64,000 bases of DNA from Prosapia bicincta (lineage: Eukaryota > Arthropoda > Insecta > Hemiptera > Cercopidae): the NCBI GenBank assembly GCA_036971475.1, contig JBAIZL010000006.1, positions 93,297,765 through 93,361,764 of the forward strand. Reading direction: 5' to 3'. Below, in pieces: positions 41,841 to 53,692 of this stretch. The notes under the pieces were generated by a model. The model was given only the letters and a program-made list of their open reading frames with translations. It had not been told where the DNA came from and did no database searches. Within the stretch, counting starts at the first letter, position 1. Each line of letters opens with the position of its first letter. A program made the translations under genes and the position numbers.

Positions 41841-43870
41841 TGTTTTATTGGTGGAATGTAGATACTAAGTCCAACACGTTCCGTTTTTTTACTGAGGTCA
41901 CAGCCCGCTACCTACAGTACAAAAGGTCTAAAGGGACAAGCTCAAGATGGGACACTCCTTCATTTTCTCCCAGGTGTAATCTCAGTAGCAAAGAACTCAA
42001 TATACTCATTCAGAGTTCCCTCTTAGACAATTTTGTATGGTTCTTCTTTCAAGTACCGAAGTTGTTTAATCTTGTGACAAGTTATTTGATCACCCACAGT
42101 TTTTTTCTTCTTCTTGTGATGGTTTGTTCTAGGTTGGCTGTTGAGTTAATGTTCTCCCTCCGTTTAACATGAAGTAAATAGGGGTTTTTACATTTTGATT
42201 TCACTACTGCATCGAACCACTCTTGAGGAAAATTCACACTATTAGGGAAGAAAAAATGTTCACTGGTCATGAACTTTGATCATTTACCTTAATGCTTGTC
42301 CCTTCCTCTTAAAAAAACTTCATGCACATCAGTGCACTTTTATGTTACGGTTCTGTTCTCCGCAACTGTCACTGGACATAATTACATGGTTACTATTTTC
42401 AGAAACCTTGTTGCAAAAGTGTTCTACCAAAGAAGATACAATTTCTTGTGAACCACAGGAGGCCACCATTTTGCCTCAAGCGTACATGTACGCTGAGTTA
42501 CTGGACTATTCATGATAGCCTACATTTTAAACATACTTGCTACCCTTATAGTATGCAATAGAGCACGTAAGAGTTGGAAAGGCGAGAGCCTTTTGAAGAT
42601 CAAAAGCAACAAGCAGCCTTTATGGAGTTTGTATACACAGGGTGACTGAAAAAAACCGAACGTATTTTAAATTACCATTACTCATTTATTATGTTGTTAA
42701 TTAGAACTTATAATACATTTAAATATCTATCTACATTTAGCATTTACGTCCAAAAAAAAAAGAAAAAATTCAACAGCTCATATCTTAAGACCTTGGAATA
42801 TCACCAAAACGCGAAATGAGCCTTCCTGGAAACATGTGACGCACCATGCCCACTGCATTTCGAGAAGTGTGTTCAGTGGTGCCAACTAGCTGGAAGTAAA
42901 CATTGTGTTTGTTGAGTAAACAGAACCATTTAAATGGAATGAGCGCCATCACTCGTGATAGTTTTTTCTTGTTCTACAAACAATACTTACATACAAGTCC
43001 TCTTGCGGGTTATAATCTCGTTCTTTTAACATCTGAATCACGCATATCTTGTATTAATGAAATAATGTCTTTTGCAAAATTGTTTACAAGTTAGGGCTAA
43101 TTCAAGTGCGTTTTCTTGATGACTGACTTGGGCTACGAATCAAAGCTTGCCTAACCAGTTCAGTATTTTGCGGTTCCTACTAGATTAGTTTCGACCAGGA
43201 GACTTGTTTTTTAAAAATATTTTCTATTCTCAAGTTGTTAACCCACCTGATAATTGTATCCCTTATGGGAATGATATCATGGTGTCCAAGTTGAAAGTGA
43301 ACAAGCCGCTGCATAGCTGTGATACTATTTCTCACTTATGCATCATAAGCAAACATATGCCATGTGCAGAGGCCAGCGGTCACAGCCCTTCCTTCCAAAC
43401 AACGGTGTGTGTATTAGCCATTTCAAAAACGTCTGGTTTTTCGGTCACCCTTTACATGTTTGATGTTAATTCTAAACACATTAGACAATTTCTGTTGTCC
43501 GTGGCTTTATGGCATTAATCATATGAAAGTACTTAAGTTTTCTTATTTACTACTGAAAAATTTCATTTTTTATTTGTGGGAAAATATTTATTTTGCCACT
43601 TGGATAGGAGGAATTTTATTAAAATTTTTTTTGGAGGCAGTAACCAGTTCACTTACAGCATTATTTCTACAGAATGGAGAAATATCGTTAGCCAAGAGAT
43701 CTTCAAAATTGTATAAAAAACAAATAACTATTTCCTTTTTGACTTCTTGTGATACAAGTGAAAATACTTTAGTATGTCATGGTCTTTCTGGACAAACCTG
43801 GATATCAAGGATTGTGTATTTGACTTCAAATTGAATTTGTTGCTGCTCTTTATCAGTTGTTTTTAAAATT
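41840..43870 (-). mobile_element. Possible decayed DNA transposon (unit 1), unclassified
   Basis: Several frames of 60-125 codons overlap on both strands without matching a host gene. On the minus strand, traces such as QGIQLSGGL after LFTFNLDTMISF (about 43310-43230) faintly recall the GDxVMADRGF...LLPPGV segment of IS4/Harbinger-like DDE transposases, and 42270-42082 reads FFPNSVNFPQEWFDAVVKSK. A GGGTGACTGAAAAAAACCGA stretch at 42640-42659 looks like an element end. The evidence is weak. The same sequence recurs at 53693-55725. Confidence 0.25.
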
Positions 43871-44886
43871 TTGGTGAGGTGTGTAGATGGACTCAATATA
43901 CATCAACATATAGAAGACAGGGGATTGAATTTATTTTTCTATTAGTAAATTCATACAGATTAATTTTTCTTCACTTTTTCATAACAAATGGTTTATTGAA
44001 AGAGTTAATTATAAATATATGAAGGATATGGGAAAAGAATTTTTCGTAACACATCAATGACTTGTCCTAGAAGAGGCAATCCTTTGGTCTGATTGGTCAA
44101 ACAATATTCTCTTATATTTTATGGTAAGAAAAATATTTACATAGGACCAAATGCGGCATTCATCCCTTGAATTTGAAATGAAAAATGTTAACTTGAATTT
44201 TCCTAGAAGACCACACGGATGTATTTAAAAAAGGAAATCTGTGAGTTCTTTTGATTTATGAGAGTTGCTAAAAAGGTTTTAAACTAAATATTAATTGTTT
44301 TTAGTGAACATTTTACAACATGGACAAGTGTGCACACTTCGTTGTTTTATATAATACATCTGAATAGAAAGACTATTCATCAAACATAAGACAAAATACA
44401 ATTACATAAGTGCCTTTAGCAATATTAGTATTGCTAAATAATACTTTTCCACTATTCTTAAAATTTTGTAACCTCTTGGGTAACCCTCATAAATCAAGGC
44501 AACACAAATTTGCTTTTTCAAATGTATCTGTTTGGTTTTACAGAAAAATTTAAGTTACCTTTTTTCTTTCAAATATTCAAGGGCTGAACACCACATAAAC
44601 ATTTTTCTTTTTCTACACCTCAAAAGTCATTACAAATAAAAAACTGATAACGATTTAGGATTTTAAACACTGAAATAAACAAGGTAATTGTCAACCAGCC
44701 TCAAATATTTTTTTTTTTTAGAGCACACTGAACTGAAAAACATTGTGTTAGTAATGTGGTGTTGGGACCATTGCTGGAGTGAATGAGTTAGACTTTACTT
44801 TAAAATTAAACTTTTAGTGTGTTTTTGTTACTTATTACACTTTTGCTATTACTTGAGACCAGACGTTTTGTTAACTAAAGGTTGTT

Positions 44887-46388
44887 AGTGGTTGAAATAT
44901 AATAGGTCCCCTAAACTACTAGGGATTCTTTTGGATCCGAAACTGCGATGGGGTAGTCATATGGAGTATGTTATGGAAAAATGTGTATCAAGACTTAATG
45001 CTCTCAAAGCCGTGGCCAGCTGCTATTGGGGCGCCGATACAACTACTCTAAAGATGTTTTATATTGCCTTCTTGAGATCTAAGGCAACCTATGCATGTGA
45101 AGTGTGGGGTTCGATGGCGAGGTCTCACCTGAAAAGACTGCAAACTCTACAATCTGCTGCAATCTGGTTATGCCTGGGGTGCACCAAAACCACCTCTATA
45201 GCAGCAATGGAGATTGAATTGGGAGTTGAACCTATTGGACTCTATATCGATAAAAAAATATGGACCAAATACTTGTCAATAAAGGCTCTTACGCCAATCC
45301 ACCCATTAAGTAACATGGTGTCATATGATTCCAACATAAAGCAGTCATTCAGCTATAAAATTAATCAACTGTCCACCAAAATGCCTTGTTTTGTCCCTGT
45401 GAAAATTCCGACTTCCTATATGGAGCCCCCAAGTAGATGGCCCAAGATAAACATTGCACTTAACCTGCCACATGAGGTGAGCAAGAAAGATCATGTACAA
45501 CTATTAAAAACAATAACATTAAACATGATTCAATCTCAATACAAAAGCCACATAAAAATATTCACAGATGGCTGTCTCGACCAGGAGAAGAGCTTATCGG
45601 GGGCAGGCTACTATAATGAATCAAACTGAGACTGTTTTTACATCCCAGCCAATTCCAATTCCAGCATGGACTGAGCTTTTGGCTATAAGTGCAGCCCTGA
45701 CTAGCTGTGTACATTAAAAATATGCATTCTATCGGATTCAAAAGCCGCCCTTCAGTCATTGTTAAGTAATTCTACAAGTTCATACTCGTTTCGAATATCA
45801 GAAATAAGAAAAACCATCCTAGAACTAATGGACTGCTGGAAGAAATTAACTCTTCAATGGGTACCTATCCATTGCGGAGTACCCAGAAACGATAAGGCTG
45901 ACAAAATTGCGAAAATAGCCTCAACCATTGGACCTACAGATGAAGGCAAACACTCCCTGCTACATTGCAAAAGTGTAAGCAGGGAAGTTCTCCAAAAACT
46001 TTGGTGTGAAAATTGGGAAAAAGAGTCTACTACAACTTTACCAGAACCACCAGTAGAGGATAAATATAGGGAAGTAGCACGATCAACAGCATCTTTTGCT
46101 GCCAGAGCAAGAACCGGCCATCTGGTGACAGAGGAGTACCTATTTCGTTTTAATCTCACAGAGTCTCTGTTGTGTGCGCTCTGTGGTGTGGAGAGCGAAA
46201 CAATTGAACACATCCTGCTGAACTGCCCTTACTCATTACCTACAAGAGACATCCTCAGACCAATTGTGACAAAGTGGCAAGATATTCTAGTTAAGAAGAA
46301 CCTGTGGGCCATAGCATCATATATATATCGTGGCCATCGGCTACAGTTGAGCTGCACGCCTGCACGATGAAGTAAAAGTAAGAAGAAG
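44887..46388 (+). mobile_element. 5'-truncated LINE with 15-bp target duplication (unit 1)
   Basis: TAACTAAAGGTTGTT occurs at 44872-44886 and 46389-46403, so the 1502-bp insert is bounded exactly. Its 5' end is mid-ORF2 and its 3' end is an (AAG)-rich run, as expected from abortive target-primed reverse transcription. The same insertion is present in unit 2, so it predates the duplication. Confidence 0.92.
44892..46370 (+). pseudogene. LINE ORF2 C-terminal part: RT end, RNase H, zinc motif (unit 1)
   Basis: The first 245 codons (44892-45629) cover the region after the RT core, with LLGILLDPKLRWGSHMEYVM and [12 protein letters not shown], and start RNase H (IKIFTDGCLD). A stop and frameshifts follow; the RNase H Glu (AWTELLAISAAL), Asp (DSKAALQSL) and His/Asp (QWVPIHCGVPRNDKADKIAK) segments are all recognisable. 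The last open part (45759-46370) ends with ARARTGHLVTEEYLFRFNL and the zinc motif CALCGVESETIEHILLNCP. RNase H plus this terminal zinc motif fits an I- or R1/LOA-like arthropod LINE. Confidence 0.85.
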
Positions 46389-46571
46389 TAACTAAAGGTT
46401 GTTGAATTGTTAACTTACACTTGGAGGAAACGTTTTCGCCTTATGACTTTTTCAGCCTCCTGAAAAAATCGTAAGACAAAAACGTTTCCTCCAAGTGTAA
46501 GTTAACAATTTAACAACCTTTAGTTAACAAAAAGTCTGGTTGCAAGTAATAGCAAAAGTGTAATAAGTAAT

Positions 46572-48170
46572 TAACAACCAGCTCGTCATGAACAGCAACA
46601 ATATTTCGGTATTTTTGTTTCTACAGTACAAATAAACTCAGCACCACATTTGGCACATTTTGTATACGGGAATAGAGAAAAATTATGGCAACATGTGGAT
46701 AGGTTCAGTATAAGATTTGGATTAAACCAATTTGTATATTAAATACAAGTAATTAATACTTGGAGTTAAGTATTTAAAGAAGCCTTTAAATAGTTAGTAA
46801 ACAGTTAGAATAATTAGTAAAACTTGTTCGTCTTGACTGATAATCATTATGTTTATATTTAAAACACTTGATGACTAAAATCACATTCTAACCTTATCTC
46901 TTGGCAGTAGCAAGTTAAACAATGCATGTTTCAATTGATTTACCTTGCCATGTTGTAATAGATGTTTCTTAAGAACAAAAAATACTACAACTTCTGAACA
47001 ATTGATTTAATTTTATTATCTTGCAGATAGTTTCAAGCACTTCAACAATGTGCTGATACACCAATAAAAACTAGAATCTAAAAGTATACAAGCTCAAATT
47101 TTATAAACTAATAAAATATACGTAAACCATTTAAATGCTTAGCATTAAACCATTAAGTGCTTTTTAGGAACATAACATTTGTTACGAAAAGTAGATTCCA
47201 CTCATTAAAAATTTGCAATTTCTCAGTCTCATATTTGTTAATAATACAATATGGTTAAATTTCAGTTGGTCTAAAGCCTGTAATAGGTCACTGTTACAAT
47301 AATATTAATAGTTAGGATAAGTGCCTTCAAGCAAGTGATATAAATTGAAAACTAACTCTACATGTAACATATTATATTCTCGGTATTAATGGATTGGGCT
47401 TTTATTTTAATATTATAATAACAACTATAAAAAAAAAAATTATTTTCAACTAATAATCAAATGATGAAAAAGTAAAAAATGTATTGTGTTCAAAAAAAAA
47501 TCATTATAACAATTTTATTTGTACTACAATATAATCTAGGAAGAAACTCTGTGATCCAATGTTGAGTTAAAAACAAATATGGTAAATGAACTACAGGTTA
47601 ACCTACTTAGATCAACAAAGAACATTTTTATTTATTTAAATAACTTTTTGTAATATAATTACAATTAATGGAAATATATATAAATACACATGACAGAATC
47701 TCAATATTAAGTGGCAAAATAGAGAGCGAATTTCCTTACAATTTTCCTCAGTATGTAGTATATGGTGTTGGACTATTATTTTTGTTTGTTACTATTTATT
47801 CGCTTTCAATTTTTTCATTTTCGATTTTTGGTCTATAATATCTCATTCTATGCACATCTTGTAATGCTTCATTACTGTAAGGAACCTGTGTCTTATAATT
47901 TAATATAAGTCTTCAAGTAATAGATATTTGGCTATCGGAAAAATGCTGGATTTCAAACATGTAGTCATTTAGTTAGAATCTAACAGACATCAACTTTATT
48001 AAAATTTATTAACTAATAAAATTTGAAAAAACTGTTCTAACATAAATGATCATCCACTGCAGGTTAAAAAAATGTATTCAATTTTCATTGGATGAATAAA
48101 AACGTATGTTATTAACGACTGAAAATTTGTACAAGATATATTTAAGGAGAAAGTGTGAACTAATAGCAGG
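46572..48170. other. Duplicated AT-rich sequence up to the unit junction
   Basis: No gene or element recognised. Compared with unit 2 (58429-60018) it has small indels, for example near 47250 and at 47820-47850, where unit 2 keeps a longer open frame (59507-59755) without a recognisable domain. Confidence 0.4.
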
Positions 48171-48183
48171 AACTAATAGCAGG
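48158..48183 (+). repeat. 13-bp direct repeat at duplication junction
   Basis: AACTAATAGCAGG occurs twice head-to-tail (48158-48170 and 48171-48183). The second copy forms the join between the end of unit 1 and the start of unit 2. At the corresponding unit 2 end (60008-60022) the motif occurs once and unique sequence follows. Confidence 0.95.
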
Positions 48184-48358
48184 TGTGTGCTCCTTTAACA
48201 TGGCAACCTGGAGACCCACGTAGACCATACCCTACGGGTGAGTTAATGATATGTTCTTCTAAAACATTTCAACAGTTTGATATTTCTCAGTAACACATTT
48301 ACTGTGTCAGTGTAGAGTCATACTTGGAAATTGCCCAATAATTTATCAAGCTGTTTTA

Positions 48359-48825
48359 TGAAATATCAAGAGCACAGTGGTAGAATAAAAATATTAGAAA
48401 CAACCCCAATACCACAAAAATAACTGGTAATACAAATTACCTAAGATTAAACCCTTATGTACATTTCAATGACCATGTCTTCATCAGAGGGTCTTATTTC
48501 AAAATTAAATCTAGAAAACAATATGTTACAAACTGGGCTGAGCTCTAGAATAGCAACTTATTTAATAGCAAATTGTTTAAATCTAAGCAGCTATTACACA
48601 GATCTAAATATATTACAAAATTACAATCTAGAATACAATAAATAACAAGATGGACTGACCAGTCAGTCTAGTTTGTAATTTATCATATTCTAGATTGTAA
48701 TTTTTTAATGAAACTCTGATGATGACATGGTCATCGAAATGTACCTAAGGCTTTAACTTTAGGTAACGCTATGACTTATTTTTGTGATATTGGAGTTGTT
48801 TCCAATATTTTTATTGTAAGCTGTT
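48359..48825. repeat. Inverted-repeat element with hairpin ends (unit 2)
   Basis: Unit 2 copy of 34905-35372, with a few substitutions (for example CTCTGATGATGACATGGTC here against CTCTGATGACGACATGGTC). Confidence 0.7.
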
Positions 48826-49014
48826 TTTAAAATCCTGCCAAGGCTCATTTTGTTTAATTTGATCTTAGATTTCTCATGATGAATTCATTTTCTAAGAGTT
48901 GTTGCTACAGCGAACAAAACCTATTTATAAAAAAAAGATAAACCCAAACCTCTCTTTATTGGTAAGTTCAACATTTCTTTAAAAAAGTGTAATTCAAGCT
49001 AATATTTAATACTT

Positions 49015-50183
49015 GAATTTTGTAGTCCATTACATTTGGTGAATCCACTTAAAACAATAGTTTATGACTATCCGAACTTTAAATTTAGTAAATTTGTTAA
49101 AACTTACAGAGACAGAACGTTTTCGATCACTATGTGCCGATCTTCATAAGTGGCTTCTGCTTGGAGATATTGGGTCAAGCGGTGATGGTTTTAAAGGTAG
49201 GTTTTCGATAGTATCAAATAGTATGTGTGATTTGTATTGTGTATGTTTGTACTTTGTGTGTCTATAAATTTCATATTGTTCTAGTGTATTGAGATGTGGT
49301 CCTTTTTTGTTGATGTGTAGGATTTCTAGGTTATGGTAAATGTCTGTGTATTTGTGTCCTGTTTCTTTTATATGATTGTAAAATGTTGAGTTGGTGTTCT
49401 GTTTATGTTTCTCGACTCTTTGTTTAAAACTGCGACCTGTTTGTCCAATGTAGAATTTATTACATTCGTTGCAGTTCAGTTTGTATGCGCCTGGTGCTTG
49501 TAGTTTATCATTGTTGTTGGTGTTGTGTTGTATTTTGTATTGTAACTTGTTATTAGTTTTGTATCCTATTTTTTGAAATTTGCGGGCTATTTTGTTTGTT
49601 GTTTTGTTTATGTATGGTAATGTGATGCACTTGTTTTCCCTGTCTGTAGTGTTAATTTTAATGTTTTGTTGTATTTTGTTCCATAGTTTGTCTATTATTG
49701 TGGTGTTGTATCCATTTGTGTATGCTTTGTGTAGGCGTATACAAACTGAACTGCGATGAATGTAATAAATTCTACATTGGACAAACAGGTCGCAGCTTTA
49801 AACAAAAAGTCGAGGAATACAAACAGAACACCAACTCAACATTTTACAATCATATAAAAGAAACAGGACACAAATACACAGACATTTACCATAACCTAGA
49901 AATCCTACACATCAACAAAAAAGGACCACATCTCAACACACTAGAACAATATGAAATTTACAGAGACACAAAAACACAAAGTACAAACATACTAAACGAA
50001 CAAACACAATACAAATCACACATAGTATTTGATACTATTGAAAACCTACCTTTAAAACCGTCACCGCTTGACCCAATATCTCCATGCAGAAGACACTGAT
50101 GAAGATCGGCACATAGCGATCGAAAACGTTATGTCTCAGTAAGTTTTAACAAATTTAAAGTTTGGATAGTCATAAACTATTGT
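49015..50183. mobile_element. Inverted pair of Penelope-like 3' ends (unit 2)
   Basis: Unit 2 copy of 35565-36740: a minus-strand GIY-YIG arm (49060-49510) and a plus-strand arm (about 49735-50183), with the same spacer and end blocks and small indels. Confidence 0.88.
49698..50099 (+). pseudogene. GIY-YIG endonuclease domain of Penelope-like element (unit 2)
   Basis: Unit 2 copy of 36255-36656, still open for 133 codons. It differs by substitutions at the VEVHKQN site (VEEYKQN here). It retains [10 protein letters not shown] and the CxxC pair. Confidence 0.85.
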
Positions 50184-51317
50184 TTTAAGTGATTAAAAAT
50201 ATTTAATAGTTTTGTACTCAAAATTTTTGAAACTACATTTTCATAATGGTTTAGAACCTTATCTGGGTTTACCATCAATCTAAATGTCATCAGATTTAAC
50301 AAAATATTGTTTTTTTTAAATATTTACTTCCTTTCAGTTGACCTGTGTTGAATGTGATTAAAATATTACATTTTCAACATAAAATTAAATAAAAAGTTAA
50401 AGGATTTTAAAAATAATAACAAGAAATAAATATAAAAGTGTAAATAATTCAAGTACACCTTTCCTTTAAGAGAATTAAAATTTGATTGGCAAAAAATGTT
50501 GGATAATCTTGAGATTTTGATCTTGATACAATGGACACATCAGCTAATGTTTCTTCAATTTAGACTTAGTTGGGAGGGGGAAGAAAAAATTAGCTAACAA
50601 GTTGTCACTTGCCGTGCATGTGACTCAAAATGGCATGTTGTCATAGTGTAAAGTTATTGTTTAGAACTGTTTCTGGTCGTGTTTTAAGGTACCAAATTAT
50701 AAAACTGGTCATATTTCAAGGTATCAAGAATGAAATTCAAATTTAAGTAATTATTTATTTGGAATAAACTATGGTCAAAAAATAAGTATTATTTAAAAAC
50801 CTATACTACAAATATTGTTTACCTAATGTAAGAGTTTTGGCTGTTATGCCTTTGAGGGTGGTTACTTGGTAACTGAATGAACATTAGGTAATAAAATATT
50901 TCTGGTTGGAAGTTTTTAATATTATTTATTGTTTGATATTCATTCTCGTAATAAATTTAAAGTTTTTTAGGTTTCTTGAATTGACACCAATTTTTAATCA
51001 AATTATTTTTTTTTAAAGAGTTGAATTTTCTGTCACAGTGTTTTAGCTTGTTTTTATATCACATTCATTTTTAACTAGGGAGCATTCTTAAAGTGCACAT
51101 TCAGGGTTGGTCCTCTTCAGCTACATTTTAGTCAATCTGTCCGAGATTGAGTTTGATTTACGTACCACTTTGTTTAATTGACACACTCTAGTTTTATTCA
51201 AGTACCAATTGTATAGTATTTAAAGTTTACTTAGAAAAAGATGTTTAAAGAGCAATACCTACACAATATGGCTTAGTTTCATTTTTTACTTAGCAGATAT
51301 TTGATTATATTTTTAGC

Positions 51318-51443
51318 ATGGATTGTTTCTTATTCAAAGAAATATTTTTGCAGTCGAAATATTTTGATTCTGGTTTAGAATTTGTGATTGGTTCAAATGA
51401 AGATCCAGAATTAATTCCTGGTGACTGCTTAGTTAGCAAATAA
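51318..51443 (+). other. Unit 2 copy of the 41-residue ORF
   Basis: It matches 37875-38000 with one Asp-to-Gly replacement (FVIGSNEDPEL here). The preceding TTTTTGCAG and the AATAAA at the stop are preserved. Confidence 0.25.
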
Positions 51444-52512
51444 AAAATTGCTGTTACATCACTTTGTTCTTGATTGAGATTTTACAAATATGTTTTTATC
51501 ATTTAAAAGTTAATAAAGTAAAGATAATTTATTTTATCTTTTCAGATATTGAAATGCGAGTAGGTTACTTGGGGCGAATGAATGATGGTATACCATTGAA
51601 TGGGCATATGTTGCAGCAACCAAGTGGTCTTGGTGACATGCACAGAGCTTTGCCTTCAGGAGCAGAACCTCCAGCGTCACAACAAAACCAATTTGCTTGG
51701 CATCCATCGGGCGATATTCACATGGCTGTGGCAGGACAGGGCACAGTTCCCATGGATACCAGAAACCATAGTAAAGATACTGAAGATGTGGAAGTTATGT
51801 CTACTGATTCCAGTAGCAGCTCATCCAGTGATTCTCAGTGATACTAATTATTTGGACGACATGTTGATTGGTGTCAGTAGTAGTTCTTCCACAGATCCTC
51901 AGTGTAGAAAAATATACTACAAACTTTTACTATATACGAATGACTTTATTATAATTAGTCATAATTTGTATCAAATTATGACATCAGTTTGAAAAGTATT
52001 TTATAAGTAAAACAACTGTCATTAAAAATCCTTTGTACCAAAATGATATGAGTTCGATTTCCTGCTGTAAAACCTCGACAAAACCATCTAGTCAGTTTTT
52101 TCTCAGAACTATTTGAAATACAAGCTATAAACATAATGGTTATCATCTATCTGGCAACACTTTAATTAGAATAGCAAGCAAAACAATTAGGTCATAAAAC
52201 AAATGAATGAGGGTTGACATCGTATACAAAATGAAGTATAGTATGCAGACATGGCTCAATGCAAACTCCACGCTCAAGTCAGTTTTATCTTATAGTTAAC
52301 AATGAGGGTTTTATTTTAAGTGAATCAAACAGTTTTTTGGTGAATTATATTTAGATAAATTTGAGGAAGAATTTATGAGTAAGAAAAGTAAACAGGGTGG
52401 GGGTGGATACAAAAGTCTAGGTTATTGTATTCATACAACAAATGTAAGTTAGCCAATCTGTATTATGTATTTTTTAGGGATGGGGGGGGGGTACCACATA
52501 ATTTATTTAGGC

Positions 52513-52520
52513 ATTAGTTT
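52513..52520 (+). other. Empty target site of the Tigger-type element
   Basis: Unit 2 reads GGCATTAGTTTTTT across this point, with a single TA. Unit 1 reads GGCATTA, then the element, then TAGTTTTTT. This is the uninterrupted ancestral site. Confidence 0.93.
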
Positions 52521-53692
52521 TTTCATTATTAAAATTAGTTTGATCCAGTAATGACAACCTTGTCACTATTTCGATTTCTATATCGTTTTTTGGGGGTGAG
52601 CTGCATGCCTATAATATTTGTCTTGAAACTAATATGTAAGAAAACGATCAGTATTTTTTAAAGCTTTTCTGGGGTCCAACATAAACCCTAATTATTAAGT
52701 GAACTGCTCAGATACTATCATAAAAATTAAATAATACAAATTCATATCAGGCAAATTTTAAGTAGTGCAAAAAATATTAATAATTGTGTAAAAAATTATT
52801 TTATATAAGTAATTATTCAATAATAATTAGTTTACTTGAAATAAACCACTATAAAGTTACATTCCAATGCTTCAAAACGTAGCAAGATAATGTATAGGAA
52901 ATTTTTGTGCCTAAACATGTTATATTTTGGGAAACAAATTTGAGATTGTCAGGGAATCATAAGTTATGGGTAAACCTATCTGTTTACCAAAGGTATTGTT
53001 TCAGTTTGTGGTTTAAAAATTTTACTTTGAGTGTTTTTCAAGTAATATTTATTTTACAATAAATAAAACTAAATGTTATTAAAGATATATTATAGAGTCG
53101 TTGAAAGGAATAGTGGTGTAAGTCAGAGATAATTAGAGGTTTGTTAGAACTTTAATTACAAATCACAGGAATGAAAATAAATAATTATCTGTCAATATTA
53201 CAGTAATTAAGGGTTCAATATAACTACCCATTTATTTCATTAGTAATTTTTAATTGTTTAAAATAATTTTCAATTAAAACTTTTGACTTACAGAACTTTC
53301 CTTCAAAAATGTATGAATGAAAATGAAATTAAAAAAAAAACAAAGTATTTAAAAAAACACAGTATTTTACATAAACATTAAAGAATACAAATTATTTTTT
53401 AAGCAAGAGAAGTTATTTTAAAATGAACTTTTACTCGAGGTCAGATTGAGATTCTGACTGTCTGTTGATAATAGGAGTATCGTCTTAAAGTGGTTCTCCT
53501 GATAGATTAGGTAACAAAATAAATTTGCTAAAAAAATATCGTCTAGATTGAAACATACTTTCGGTATGTTATTTAGGGCAACTTCTTACACAACTGTACC
53601 AACTTTCAGAACTAGATAATTTTTTTTTAGCAAACATATTTTGGTATTCGTTTCATGAACTATGAGTTATCATTCAAACTGGTGACAAATTT

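Larger units (their letters stand above)
44828..46571. repeat. Foldback repeat split by a LINE (unit 1)
   Basis: The outer left arm (44828-44886, with TTACTTATTACACTTTTGCT) mirrors 46512-46571. The inner left arm (46404-46450, with AACTTACACTTGGAGGAAAC) mirrors about 46470-46511. Without the LINE the two halves form one palindrome of roughly 120 bases per arm around CAGCCTCCTG. It has no coding capacity. Confidence 0.85.
34729..48174 (+). repeat. Tandem segmental duplication, unit 1 (13,446 bp)
   Basis: This unit and 48183-60022 are collinear, head-to-tail copies. Offsets are 13,454 at the left end, about 13,443 through MED4 exon 4, and 11,853 to the right of the Tigger insertion, which is unique to unit 1. 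Identity is very high, with scattered substitutions and small indels. The unit includes the MED4 exon 3 end, an inverted pair of Penelope-like ends, MED4 exon 4 and a foldback containing a LINE. Confidence 0.95.
48183..51841 (+). pseudogene. MED4: Partial MED4 duplicate (exon 3 end plus exon 4)
   Basis: It holds the last 55 bases of exon 3 (48183-48237, encoding [18 protein letters not shown], donor GTGAGT) and all of exon 4 (51546-51841). The encoded residues are identical to the parent gene. There is no promoter, start codon or upstream exons, so by itself it cannot make MED4. Exon 4 keeps its acceptor and could in principle be an alternative terminal exon for read-through MED4 transcripts; the protein would not change. 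Confidence 0.88.

Noticed and set aside
41840..42515. Apparent 110- and 79-codon genes duplicated in both units (also 53693-54365)
   Set aside because: Sequence was copied as part of the segmental duplication, overlapping frames exist on both strands, and no domain is recognisable. High identity between units reflects recent duplication, not selection.
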